64,000 nucleotides of DNA, from NCBI RefSeq assembly GCF_964204645.1, contig NC_134034.1, positions 7,371,414 to 7,435,413 of the forward strand, read 5' to 3'. Position 1 is the first letter of the stretch, and the number at the start of each line of letters is the position of its first letter. Of the stretch, positions 41,761 to 53,149 are shown piece by piece. The notes under the pieces were generated by a model. The model was not told the DNA's origin and searched no databases. It saw only the letters and a list, made by a program, of their open reading frames with translations. The DNA comes from Tubulanus polymorphus (Eukaryota; Nemertea; Palaeonemertea; Tubulaniformes; Tubulanidae). Made by a program: the position numbers and the translations under genes.

Positions 41761-43807
41761 AACGAGTGCCGAAGGCGCGATGTCTAGAAGGGGGGTTTCG
41801 GGAATTTTGAACATTAAAACGTCTGAAATGCGTTCTGATGGCTATGAGAGCTCATATTTGAATAATTTTTTTCTAGGTAGTATAATGCCTCTAAGGTTAT
41901 CTTTGGCCTAGGGACGGATCCAGATGTTTCACCATTTCAGAGTGGTTTCTGAGTTCTGCTGAACTGGAAGGGCAACTATATCATAGCACAAAACGGGGGA
42001 CCTGGGGCACTCCCCCAGAAAATTTAGATTTTTCAAGTTTCTGAGATGCAATCTTTAAGCATATTTGGGGCATAAAGTCTATCCCCCTTGAAGTTAATTA
42101 TTTTCGTTTAGATTCATTTAGACAATTTTCTATACTACTTCCAGAATACTTGCCCGGAATAAAACATTCATCTTAGAACAAGAGCCTGTCAAAATCACGA
42201 ACTAGAAAAATAGAAGGGCAAACCTGAGTACCCCTCGATATAAGTGGTAGGCTGGATCTGCCCTTGACCATTGATGAATAGTAAACTAATGTTAGCTTAT
42301 TGTACATCAATACCGGTACTCTCAGAATTTTTTTGGTCGAATCCCTTATTATGGTCCATTTTTCATGAACAACAAACACCTACAGAATCAGGTTTCTTTT
42401 TAACGTTTTCATTACACTTTGATGTGTTGTCTTGATGCCTTTCCTAGGGGCATCGTATAATTTTTATGGACTTTTGCTTTACCGAAGTCCAGTTTTGCTC
42501 ATGTATGACACGTGCCTCCATTGGTACAAAATTACTTGCGAAAGAAGCTTAGTTTCTCATCTGAACTTTCAAAATGTTCAATGTTGTAATAATCTCTAAC
42601 CCTCCTGCACAACCCTCCTGTAAGGTTTGTTAGCACTCTACAGCCGGTAAGTCTTAATAAATCTTCTTGAAAGTTTGTGTATGAGTTGGAACAGGTAAGA
42701 GGTGATATTGAAAATGGTGATCTATCAGCTAGATGATATGTCCAACATGACAGCCATGTCTGCCATATTGAATTTTTCATGGGCACCATACAGCCTGCCA
42801 ACCTATATTGATTTCCTTGACCCTGGTGTATTAGCAGGTAAGAGGTCTACCCCTATTAAAATTGGTGACCACCAATTGTCTAATATTGCTGCTATATTAT
42901 CCAATGTATGATTTTCTTCATATTCAATAATCATTAGCACTGTCACATGTTATATATACCTGTGGAAATCTGTGACTACTGAGTATACTCTACACCAGGA
43001 GAGTTGAAAATTTGAATACATTATTACGTATTAGTCAATTTTTATGAAAATCATGTTATGTATTGATAATGATGTTAAACGGCCATTTGTCTACATGGTA
43101 TATATTGATTCCCCTATGTAGATTCAGTTATTTTCGATTTGAGGAATTTCTATCGACCTAAGGTACATGTATATCGTACATAGTTTAAAATGACCCTTGT
43201 GTGAAAGATTAATTTTGTGCTGTAATTATCGACAGTGTCGGAATATTCATTATTGCCATACCGCGTAACAACCATTGTGAGTATAGATTATTTCTGTTGC
43301 ATGGCATTAATCATATGTCTACAGATTTTGTGCATATTTACATGTCAATAAAGATATTTTCAATTAAGACCATAGCGTTGTGTTTCCATTGCTGAAAAGG
43401 AATAGGATCGATTCGATGCAGCATACTTGATTACTTATATGACTAGGGCCAACATATGTAAAATTCCCCGACATAAATTTCCGAAGTTCACGTTATCGTA
43501 TTGGGTTTTAGTTCAACATTTTAGTTGAGTAGTTTATGCATGTATAGTTTTGACTGGAAGACAACACCGTTGGGCGAATATCTCAAATATATAGAAGGAA
43601 AAATATCGAATTGTGTTCGGCCCAGACTGCAGATCGATTCCTATGTACTGTCAAGGCTTCTAATGCAATATCTCGAGGCCCCCACATCGCTGCTGCAGAC
43701 CAGATCTTTGATGCAGAGCCCAACATACGAATGACCTTTTCAGCCCTACACATACATATATCTGGCATTCTATCATATCATTTAATGATAATTACTGAAG
43801 TACTCGA
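41761..43807. other. Non-coding stretch up to the truncated end of copy B
   Basis: No convincing gene. Polinton similarity starts abruptly at about 43808, so the break lies at the junction with this unrelated DNA. Confidence 0.5.
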
Positions 43808-45345
43808 CAACCACTTTTTGGGGAAAAGCATATTGAAATATTATATTTTGATTCTGTAACAGCTGACACCCCAATATTATTAAAATGTAATAATAAAATA
43901 TTGGTAAGAAGAATTTCAGAAATAATTCCAAAACAAAATGAATGTTATATTTCATATAGTGAAAAAGAATTAATACAAATAAATGGATTAATGGATGTTT
44001 GGACAAGAAATGGATGGAAAAAATTAAAGAATATTATTAGGCATAAAACAAATAAGAAAATCTATAGAGTTAGAACTAAATTAGGATTTGTAGATGTTAC
44101 TGAAGATCATAGTTTAGTTAAACGAAATGGCGATGAAATAAAACCAACTGATATAAAAATTGGAGATGAATTATTACATAAACGATTTTTCCAAAGAATG
44201 AATCATATGTCATTTGATGAAATAATTGATAATATTTATAATATAGAACCCGAAACATTAGAAGAAAAAGAATATTTTATCAAAGGATTTCTCATGGGTG
44301 ATGGTTCAGCAGGTGTGTATAATAATGTTTGGGGTAATTAATATTGTTGGTATTTATGCAATCAAGACTTAAAATTATTAGAAAGAATTATAAAATTCTG
44401 TGAAGAAGTTTATTCACATAAAACATTTAGAATCATGGATGTTATGAAATCAACAGCAGTTTATAGAATACTTGTAAATAATCCTAAAGATTTTGCTATA
44501 AAATATAATGATGAATTCTATATTCATGCAATAGTGAAAAGTAATACTTCAACAAAAGAAAAGATAGTTCCAGATTATGTATTAAATGCAAAAAATAATT
44601 TAAGAAAGTGGTTCTTCATTGGATTCTATGCCGCAAAACAATATCCTTTGCTCAAAAAGGAAAAGTTGCTATATCAGGATTGAATATATTATGCAGTTCA
44701 TTAGGATTTAATATGAATATAGAATTAATTAAATCTAAACCAAAATGTTTTAATTTAAGGCATGTAGAAAAAGAATTAACAGAAGAAGTTAAAGATTTAT
44801 TTGAAATATATAACCCAACTGACTATGTTTATGATTTATCAACAGATGATGGAACATTCAATTCTGGGTTCCCATTAATCCAAAAAAATACCGACAGTTA
44901 CATACTAAAAATCAAGACAAATGATATAACAAAAGACTTAAAAACATTAAAACATTATTTTGATTTTAGCAATTATCCCAAAGATCATGAACTATTTAGC
45001 AATGATAATAAAAAGATTCCTGGTAAATTTAAAGATGAATTAGGGGGTGATGAAATGATTGAATTTGTTGGGATAAGAAGTAAAATGTATAGTTACAGAA
45101 CAAAAGATCATGAAGCTAAAAAGTTAAAAGGAATAACAAAACATGTGGTTGATAAACATATAGAATTTCAAGATTATATAAAGTGTTTATATAAATCAAT
45201 TGTAATGAAACACAAAATGAATTGTTTAAGATCGGAAGATCACGAGATGTACATTAATGAAGTTGAAAAAACTAGTTTAAATCCATTTGATGATAAAAGG
45301 CATATTTTAGATGATGGTATAAAAACATTACCTTATGGTCATTAA
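43808..45345 (+). pseudogene. PolB: C-terminal part of polymerase B with degraded intein (copy B)
   Basis: Only the short segment before motif C, the split motif C (YFD...TDSY) and the C-terminal palm/thumb region (with KFKDELGGDEMIEFVGIRSK) remain. The 3' region after the intein is open and nearly identical to copy A. It ends tail to tail with the VLTF3-like gene, overlapping it by four bases. Confidence 0.9.
43853..44889 (+). pseudogene. Degraded intein in motif C (copy B)
   Basis: The intein starts with serine (TCT) at the same site as in copy A and ends KN before extein threonine. It contains block B (VTEDHSL) and the first LAGLIDADG helix (FIKGFLMGDGSA), then a stop codon at 44339-44341. 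A 28-base deletion near 44635 removes the ADGS of the second LAGLIDADG motif and shifts the frame. Both splicing as one chain and endonuclease action should therefore be lost. Confidence 0.88.
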
Positions 45346-46658
45346 AACATAAAATCAATATCATCATAATCGAAATCACTATTGGCTTCTTCATTTTCAT
45401 TTAATTGTTTAGGTTCTTCTTCCATTTCATTTTTCTCATTTAAATAAAGTTCTATCTTGTTCCACATTTCATCTCGCTCTCTTTGTTTCGTTTTGTTTGT
45501 TAATTCATCAAATGGAATTATAATATCTATGTTTAAATAATTTACAATCTTATTTAAAAAGAATTCATAATTTATTGAATCTGTTATTCTATTTTCCAAA
45601 TGATACATTAATATTTGTTTGAATATTTTTTTTATATTTTTCATATCTTCTTCTGTTAATTTAGGTTTTTCATAATAATCGTTAAATAATAAATATAAAT
45701 ACATTTTCTTTTGTTTTGTGTTAAATGTTGACGGAATAATTGTTTTTATAATATCTTTTTTAGTTATTTCACCATTTTTATTTTCTATTATTTTCATTTT
45801 TTCAAGCCATTGCATATATTCTGGTGTATGATCTTCTATAGAAAATATTTTAAAAATTTCACCAAAATAATTTAATTTTGGATCTATGAGAAAATTTCTA
45901 GTTTTTTCTTCACCCAATAAATTCTTTTGCCATCCACAATCATTACAAAATAACACAGTACCTTCTTGTCTTAAGGTCACATAATTACATTGTGGGCATT
46001 TTCGTTTATAATTTATTGGTAATAGATCTTCATTAAGCTCTTGGTATTTTCTTACGTTTTCTTTATGTTTTATTGTTCTATTATGTAGATTTGAATTACT
46101 TGTTGTAATAATCAATTTACAATATTTACAATAATATGTTTTCCTTGTTAATTCATTATATTGTTTTTCTAACTTTTCAACTGTTTCTTTATTATCTGGT
46201 AACGTTTTCTCATATTTTATTTTTTCTAATAAATTATTTTTTCTTTCATTAAATTCAGTTTCAAATTTATTAGAAATTTTATCTATATGTACTTTACGAA
46301 ATTGATGATTCTCCCAATCTTCTATATTTTCAGGGCTATATTTTATTCGACAAGGCTCACAGAAATGATCTTTTATATTATCCTTATCATAGAATAAGAA
46401 AGGTCTTTTCCAAATAACTTCAGGTTCAACTTCGGCAGAATTACTATTACTTTCATTACTATCAACATTAGCCGTTGCGCCATTAATTCTACGCTTCTCT
46501 GAATGTTTTTTAACATAATTTCTTGAGAATAATTTATTACATTTTGGGCAGTTAATTTTAGGGGGTTTATAATTTTCATCATGTTTTTTCATATGTCGAG
46601 CCATATTTCTTTTTCTTAGAAGTTCACCACAAATTTCGCATGCTATCTTCTCATCCAT
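45342..46658 (-). CDS. VLTF3-like: VLTF3-like late transcription factor, open frame (copy B)
   Basis: A complete 438-residue frame. Zinc fingers at the N-terminus (C7-C10-H22-H26; C37-C40-H52, fourth ligand replaced by arginine), an FCEPC and a CKYC-type finger, a zinc ribbon at about residues 236-258 (KCPQC...FCNDCGW), then a helical domain with an NDYYEKPK turn and a C-terminal RERDEMWNKI segment followed by an acidic tail. Layout and C-terminal signature resemble VLTF3 of poxviruses and NCLDVs, required there for transcription from late promoters. Distances between the blocks agree with copy A. Early-type upstream motif (CTCATCAC-like CTAATCAC, then TTTTTCCTTAATAAATGG). The family call needs a profile search. 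Confidence 0.65.
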   Translation of the reverse strand: MDEKIACEICGELLRKRNMARHMKKHDENYKPPKINCPKCNKLFSRNYVKKHSEKRRINGATANVDSNESNSNSAEVEPEVIWKRPFLFYDKDNIKDHFCEPCRIKYSPENIEDWENHQFRKVHIDKISNKFETEFNERKNNLLEKIKYEKTLPDNKETVEKLEKQYNELTRKTYYCKYCKLIITTSNSNLHNRTIKHKENVRKYQELNEDLLPINYKRKCPQCNYVTLRQEGTVLFCNDCGWQKNLLGEEKTRNFLIDPKLNYFGEIFKIFSIEDHTPEYMQWLEKMKIIENKNGEITKKDIIKTIIPSTFNTKQKKMYLYLLFNDYYEKPKLTEEDMKNIKKIFKQILMYHLENRITDSINYEFFLNKIVNYLNIDIIIPFDELTNKTKQRERDEMWNKIELYLNEKNEMEEEPKQLNENEEANSDFDYDDIDFMF

Positions 46659-46725
46659 TTATTAAGGAAAAATTTTATTAAAATTAATTTTTAGTGATTA
46701 GCGGTAATTTTTTATGTTATAAATA

Positions 46726-47484
46726 ATGGTAGAATTAAAAGAATACAGAATATTTGTTGATTCTAGAAAACTTACAAATTATAAATCACATAATTTACTA
46801 GTACAATTAGATAGAGAATTTAAGAATAGTGTACATTTAAAATTAGTTAATATAAGTTTATGTAACTCATTTTACAATATATCGGATAAAAGTCTAGAAC
46901 ATTTAATTTTTTCAATCTTTTACAAAAAAAGGAATAAATGGTTTTTTTAATATTTAAAACCAGGATTATATAATTTAGATACATTAGCACAAGAAATTAA
47001 TAGAAAAGCTCGAGCTAAATTAGGAAGTGATTCCGGATTTAGTATTAGAATTTTAAAAAGTGATAGTTCTAATAAAATAAAAATTAGGTTAGCTAATGAC
47101 GAACAATTTAAATTTACAGTAAGAAAACCTTTAGGTAAACTGTTAGGAATTAACCCAGATATTGTTACAGCATACGCAAAAGGTAGATCAAACTTAATAC
47201 CTTTTACATATTTTTATATTTATTGCAATTTGATTGACCCAACAAAAACATTTGAAGCAACTAAAGATACAATTTGTAATTCTGGTTTATTCAATATTTT
47301 ACCATTAAAAAATGTCAAACAATTTGAAACTCAAATAAATTATAATTTAACTGAATGTGATTTCAAACCTTGTATTCCACATTTCAATAATTTTAAATTA
47401 GAAATAAGAAATCATAATGGATATTTAATTGATTTGAATAACTTCCCTGTAATTTATGAATTAGTTATAATATGTAAAGAGTAA
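46726..47484 (+). pseudogene. Penton-like minor capsid protein, one in-frame stop (copy B)
   Basis: The frame runs from a late-type ATAAATAATG start to 47484, interrupted once by TAA at 46948-46950. The first 54 codons and the last 85 are close to copy A, but the middle (about 46985-47210) differs strongly in sequence and has a net length change, while still keeping a LLGI turn and the FYIYCNLI strand. A penton role is by resemblance, as for copy A. Confidence 0.7.
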
Positions 47485-47500
47485 TTTTTTCATTATATAA

Positions 47501-47857
47501 ATGAATAAAACTGTTGGACCGAGTATATGTTTTGGGTTTGATTTTAAGCGTGAGAAAGAAATGAAATTTAACATTAATGATGTAATTACACATATCAAAA
47601 ATATTGCATTTTCTAATGAAACAACATTTGAGTATGAAACAACAATAGATAAAGAAACTTTAAATGTAGAAAAGATTAATAATTTAATTAGAGAATCTTT
47701 AAGATTTTATGAATTAGATGAAGATTTTATCATCGATGATATTAAAAAAATAATAATTGAAATATATACAAATGAAACTAGTAATGAAATAAATGTTGAA
47801 TTAATCATAAATAAGATAACTAAATATTTTGATGATAGTAATTTTTTTGATAAATAA
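47501..47857 (+). CDS. 118-residue element protein, unknown (copy B)
   Basis: A soluble, mainly helical, acidic protein starting in TATATAAATG with a T-run upstream. Its stop codon TAA lies directly before the next ATG. The copy A version is broken. No family recognised. Confidence 0.65.
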   Translation: MNKTVGPSICFGFDFKREKEMKFNINDVITHIKNIAFSNETTFEYETTIDKETLNVEKINNLIRESLRFYELDEDFIIDDIKKIIIEIYTNETSNEINVELIINKITKYFDDSNFFDK

Positions 47858-48079
47858 ATGAGTGATAATAAGTGGATAATAACTGGATTATATAATGGCG
47901 CATTACTATCAGTTGGAACTGTTGGTTATTCAATGGTATTAAAAAAAGTATTTAAAATGGGAAGTGTTAATGTTGATAGATTTGATATAAATGATATTTT
48001 AAAATTAACATTAGCAGTTACTTTATCTAATTTAACAATTGATTATTTGGAAAAACAAAAATATATTCCTCCCATATAA
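47858..48079 (+). CDS. 73-residue element protein (copy B)
   Basis: Same as the gene at 18397-18618, with an uninterrupted frame and no amino-acid differences that I can see. Hydrophobic residues 6-28 suggest a membrane anchor. Its late-type motif AATTTTTTTGATAAATAAATG includes the upstream stop codon. Such strong conservation of a short frame argues it is a real gene. Confidence 0.68.
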   Translation: MSDNKWIITGLYNGALLSVGTVGYSMVLKKVFKMGSVNVDRFDINDILKLTLAVTLSNLTIDYLEKQKYIPPI

Positions 48080-48103
48080 ATGCATAATTTTTTTGCTAAA
48101 TAA

Positions 48104-48524
48104 ATGGCTTCTGCAATTATAACTATTATAGGATCGGCAATTGTTAACGCTTTGGCATTTACTGGTGGTGGTTATTTATTTAAACATATTGATAAAAATA
48201 GTTCATTAGGAGAACAAAGAAGACAACTTAGCGTTTGAGAAATATAATTAAGCTGCAGAAGAATATAGAGAAAAAAGACAAAACTATATGGATTACATCA
48301 ATAAAGAATTATATGATCAGAAGATTTCACATAGAGATTTTCAATCAGTTGATGATGCAATGAGTTTATATAACGCAGTAACAAATAAAGAAAAATTACA
48401 CCTATACAAACCTAAATTATCAGATTATTATACCCCAAGTAATGAACAGAAGAAATATGAAATAATATGGATTTTAGGTGGAACTGTTATTGTTATATTT
48501 GTAGCATATAAGTTTACTAATTAG
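48104..48524 (+). pseudogene. Membrane protein with two spans, interrupted (copy B)
   Basis: Counterpart of 17950-18372. After about 45 codons, frame damage and stops occur near 48236-48250; the remainder from 48288 is open and includes the C-terminal membrane span. Confidence 0.75.
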
Positions 48525-48543
48525 TAATTTTTTTTCTAAATAA

Positions 48544-48977
48544 ATGGAAGATAAAGTTGATAATATTGATATTATTCCTCATGATATAAATAAAAATAAA
48601 TTAAAAATATATTTAGAAAAAAAATATTAGAATTTGAAAGTGACTTAAAAGTTAAAAAGAAAAAATATCTAAAAAGTAAAATTATATATTATCTTATTAT
48701 CAGTGGTTCGGTTACAATTAGTTCTGTAATAACATTTCTAGCAATATTCAGTCCATTAACACTTTTAGCTATATCAATTGGTGTGTTAGGATTAAGTTCA
48801 AGTGTTTTAACCGGTATAAGTTCAAAATTAAACATAAAAAGTAATAAAGAAAAAATTAAAACTAATATAAAAGAAATTAATAAACTAAAGAACACACTAG
48901 ATTATATAATAAGTTTAAATGGTCATATAACAGTTGAAGAACAAGATAAATTATTAAAAGAATTAATAAATTATTAA
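48544..48977 (+). pseudogene. Small two-span membrane protein, frameshifted (copy B)
   Basis: Counterpart of 17496-17930. A one- or two-base change in the A-rich tract near 48620 breaks the N-terminal part; the membrane region and helical tail are conserved. Confidence 0.75.
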
Positions 48978-48993
48978 TTTTTTAATTATATAA

Positions 48994-50379
48994 ATGGTAG
49001 ATAGTTTTCCAAAAGCTTTCCAATATAATAAATCAATTAAATATAATATTCCAGCAATAGATTTTAATAAAGATATTTCATATAGAAATGAAGTTTTAGA
49101 TTCATTAACTAATTTAGAAATTTATGTTACTGAAACTAATTTTAATGCAAAGATGGAAAATATATTTCATGTATATTTAATTAATTTTAAAAAATTGAAA
49201 GATGAAAAACAATGGTTATTAAAATCTAATATGAAGTATTGGCAGAACCAATTATATTTTGCTGTTTATTGTGCAACAACAGGATGCGGAATTAGTTGGA
49301 ATGATCATTTGAATAATTCTAAATATAAATTAATTCAAAGTTTATTTAGATTTCATACATACTTTCAAATAAGAATAATATTAAATGAATTAGAGTGCGC
49401 TTTACCAGGATCTAGGTATTTTAAAGAATTAGATAATAATATTAATTTATCAAAGTTTTATAAAATTTGTAATGAATTTAATATAGATATAAATAATTCT
49501 GATTTTAGAACAAAAATTGGAACAATAAGATCACTTCCTTGCCCTAAAAAGATTGCAGAATATTGTGCACTTCCCATACCATCCAATAGTTTGTATAATA
49601 TCTATAGTCATAAATTAGGTTATGGTAAAATAGAAACTAAGGATTTAGAAACATTAAATTTTAATAAATTACCGACATTTTATGATAATTTAAAACAAGA
49701 AAATAATGATGGTTGGGTTAATTTTATTTTAGAAAATAGTGAAGGTTTTACAAAATCAGGTATACAAAGAATAAATCAATCTATTAGAACTTATTTGATA
49801 TGTATTTTAGGTGCACAAGTTGAAACAAGATCCCCAATAATTGGAAATTTAAATACATCATTTGATACACAAAAACAATTCAAAGTATTATTTGAAGATT
49901 CCATACATAATGATAAAAATAGATCGATTGCAGAAAACATTGTAAGATATCAAAATTATTTAGATAAATCACATATTAGATTAAATTATTGTATAGGCCC
50001 TAATCTATTAATTATTTCTAATGATTGAGTATTAAAGATGGGAAACATAATTGGTTATGATAATCTAATTAAAACTGCAACAATAAATAATTCATTTGGA
50101 TTGAATGATATAAATAAAAAGATAATTACTGCTCCAAAATTAATGGAAGGTGAAAAAAATAAAAAACATATTCAATCAACAGAAACTAAAACTAAGAATA
50201 TTAAATTGGATAATGACTCCAAAATAAAAGATTACAATACATCAGAAAATATAAGAACTGATAATATTCAACATGATATAATTAAAACAGATAATGATAA
50301 TAAATCCCATGAAAATACTAAATTAGCTATAACTTGTATAGGAATTGTAATCGGAGGAATATTATATTTTAAATTTTAA
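48994..50379 (+). pseudogene. Conserved element protein of about 460 residues, interrupted by TGA (copy B)
   Basis: Counterpart of 16100-17479. The frame is open for 344 residues, then has TGA at 50026-50028 where copy A has a leucine codon, and continues in the same frame to a C-terminal hydrophobic anchor at 50320-50376. Comparing copies shows the true C-terminus includes this anchor. Confidence 0.7.
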
Positions 50380-50395
50380 TTTTTTTATTATATAA

Positions 50396-51852
50396 ATGGA
50401 TGTAGAAGGTGGAGAAGATATTGGAATAGATAATTTTGATGAACCTGGTATAACTGATGAACAACCACCTGATTTTGATGAAACAAGTTTCAGTAACGAA
50501 AATGAAACAGCATATAATTCTAATTTAGCAAGACCTGATACTAATGAATATTTATAGGAGCTAAATCGAGAATACCTACTGAAAATGAAAATCCAGATTT
50601 AATGAAAAAAGAACTAGAATATGACAAATTAAATGATAAATTCAAACCAATATTAGAAAAATCTGGATTCAATATAACAAATAAAGGTGTGAATTATTTA
50701 GTAAAAGATTTGAAATATTTAAATGATGATTATTATTGGCATTTGAAAAATGACTATTATTTTAAGATTTCTTCTAATAAAAGTCTTGATAAAATAATAA
50801 CAAAATCAACTTTTATTAAATTAGAACAATCTAAAATTAAGAAAATCAATAATGATGTTATAACTGATGTTACAGAAGAAGAGATAAATCAAAATAGAAG
50901 AGAATTTAATCGAAGAAATAATGATTTTTTGAAGATAATTAATGAAAATTTAGAACCAGAAACAATTCCTAAAGAAGATAAAACTTCCAAAACTAGTAGA
51001 CCTAATTCAAGAGAAGTTCAAACTGAAAAACTTTTACCGAAGGGATTACTTGATGCAACAGATCAAGAATTAGAAGATTTAGATATATTTTCTGATAAAG
51101 CAATTAGAGAAATTATTAGTATAAGACATGCATCTGATAAAATTGCGCATGATAAAAGTATAAGAGATTTTAAAATTAGAACTTTAGAAAAAGAATTAAC
51201 TGATAAAAATAAAGAAATAGAAAAAATAAAGTCTGATTTAGATCATCAAGTAATTGATGAAATAGAATATAGGCAAAAAGAATTACGTTTAGAAAAACAA
51301 AAAGATGATTTAGAATATAACATAGAATTACAAAAAGAAGAAATTGAATTATTATTAAAATCATATGATTATAATATTAATAGATTAAAAGATGTTTTTA
51401 AAAGATATCTAATAAAACCAGATTCTAAAATATCATTGAAAGATAGAATAAAATTATTATTTAAGTTTGAAGGAATAACAATTCTTTCAATTCTAACAGC
51501 TGTAACTATGTTATTTACAACAATTGGCTTAGCTATATCAAATGCTTTAAAATCTACTGCTACTCCCAATAAACCGGATAAACCCCCAGATAATAATTCT
51601 ATACAAGATAAAGTTAAAGATGGTTTAAAGAAATTAGCAAAATATTTATGGGAACTATCTAAAAAATCTGCAGCAGCTTTACCAGGAATTATTGCATCAA
51701 TTGTTGGTTTTATATTGAAATCTGCAGGAAACATTATTAACTTTGCTGCTGAACATATTATTTTATTTTTAATTACAGTTGTAAGTGCTATTATTTTTGG
51801 GTTAGTAAATATGATATCAAAAAGATATCAAGAAAAAAATAATAAAAAATAA
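50396..51852 (+). pseudogene. Coiled-coil protein with membrane-active C-terminus (copy B)
   Basis: The start region 50396-50560 is frameshifted relative to the main open frame (50602-51852). That frame holds the divergent N-terminal domain, the coiled coil (about 51170-51380) and, without interruption, the hydrophobic C-terminal region and a basic tail. See the copy A entry for the comparison. Confidence 0.75.
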
Positions 51853-51853
51853 A

Positions 51854-51879
51854 TAATTAATTTTTTTGTTTAATAAATG
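51854..51879 (+). promoter_or_regulatory. Late-type promoter of the capsid gene (copy B)
   Basis: AATTAATTTTTTTGTTTAA followed by TAAATG; the start codon is included. Conserved with 14629-14651. Confidence 0.6.
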
Positions 51880-53119
51880 AGTGGGAGTTATATAAGTCCT
51901 TCTAAGATTTCTAGAATATCTAATGCTATTAAAGCAGAAAGATCACATCAGATAATTACTAATAACCCTTCAAATATTAATCCTGGTGAAACTTTATATG
52001 TTAGAATTCATCGATTAACACAAAATACTTTTTATGTTCCAAATAGTATTTATTTATCAGCCGATAGTAACTTGCCATGATAACAATTATGTTGTTGATA
52101 ATGTTGGAAGATATTTGATTAAAAGATTAACTATAAAGATTGTTCCGGAAACAGTTTTCTCATTAGATGATTATAATTTATTTATGCATTATAAAGATTT
52201 ATGGTTAACTAAAGAAAATAGAAATAATATGATATTTCAGGGTATTCAATTGGAAAACCATAATAAATTAAGATCAGGAGCTAATGACGCAATAGTAACT
52301 AATGCTACAGATAATTTGATAAAAAAGATTTATGGAAGCAAATATAAAATTCCATTAGACTTTGAATTGATGAATAATAATGCGCCTTTATACAAATACG
52401 CAATTCAAGAAGATATTATATTCGAGATAACATTTGCTCCTGTAAATGAAATTGTATTATCTAGCATTGTTAAAGATATGGGTTATGAATTATCGAATAT
52501 ATGTTTGGAATTTGATACAGTAACTAATGAAAATATTGCTAGCACAATTCAAACTCAATACAATCAAGGATTTTCATTATTATGTGATTATATTGATAAA
52601 TTTAAAACTGTAACTATTAATGCAAATGATGAAATAATTAATGAGAATATTAACTTCCCAAGAAGATCTATTAAAGGTATATTAATATTTTTTACCATTG
52701 CAACATATTCTAATGGTGCAATAAATGTTGATGATTATTATAATCCTGAAATAACAAAAGTACAAATAACTATCGAAGGTATAGCAAATAAAATATTTTG
52801 CCAAGGAATGAGAATGATAGATCAGTGGCCAGAAATTAGAAAACATTTTATGAATGAAAAAGTAAAATCATTTGAAAATTGTAATATTAATCAAATTGAT
52901 TATTATACCAGCAATAAATATGCATTATGGTTAGATTTTAGAACAACAGAGGATAATTCATTACATGGTTCTGGGGAAAAACTACAGAACACTAAAGATG
53001 GAATACAATTATTCATGACAAAGAATAAAGGAATCAAAAATTTTAAAATGCACATTTATATTATATCTGACGCACAATTAGATATTGTAAATTCACAATT
53101 AGATAGTATTCAATATTAG
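51877..53119 (+). pseudogene. Probable major capsid protein, frameshifted near 52066 (copy B)
   Basis: The first 65 codons and the remainder from about 52070 lie in different frames; otherwise the sequence closely follows copy A along its whole length. This gene has no local zone of high divergence, in contrast to the penton and the coiled-coil genes. Confidence 0.68.
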
Positions 53120-53149
53120 AAATATAAAGTTAAAATTAAGGATATAGAA

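Noticed and set aside
42532-42911. Overlapping open frames on both strands near 42.5-42.9 kb
   Set aside because: No domain, no conservation evidence and no coding bias visible; likely chance.
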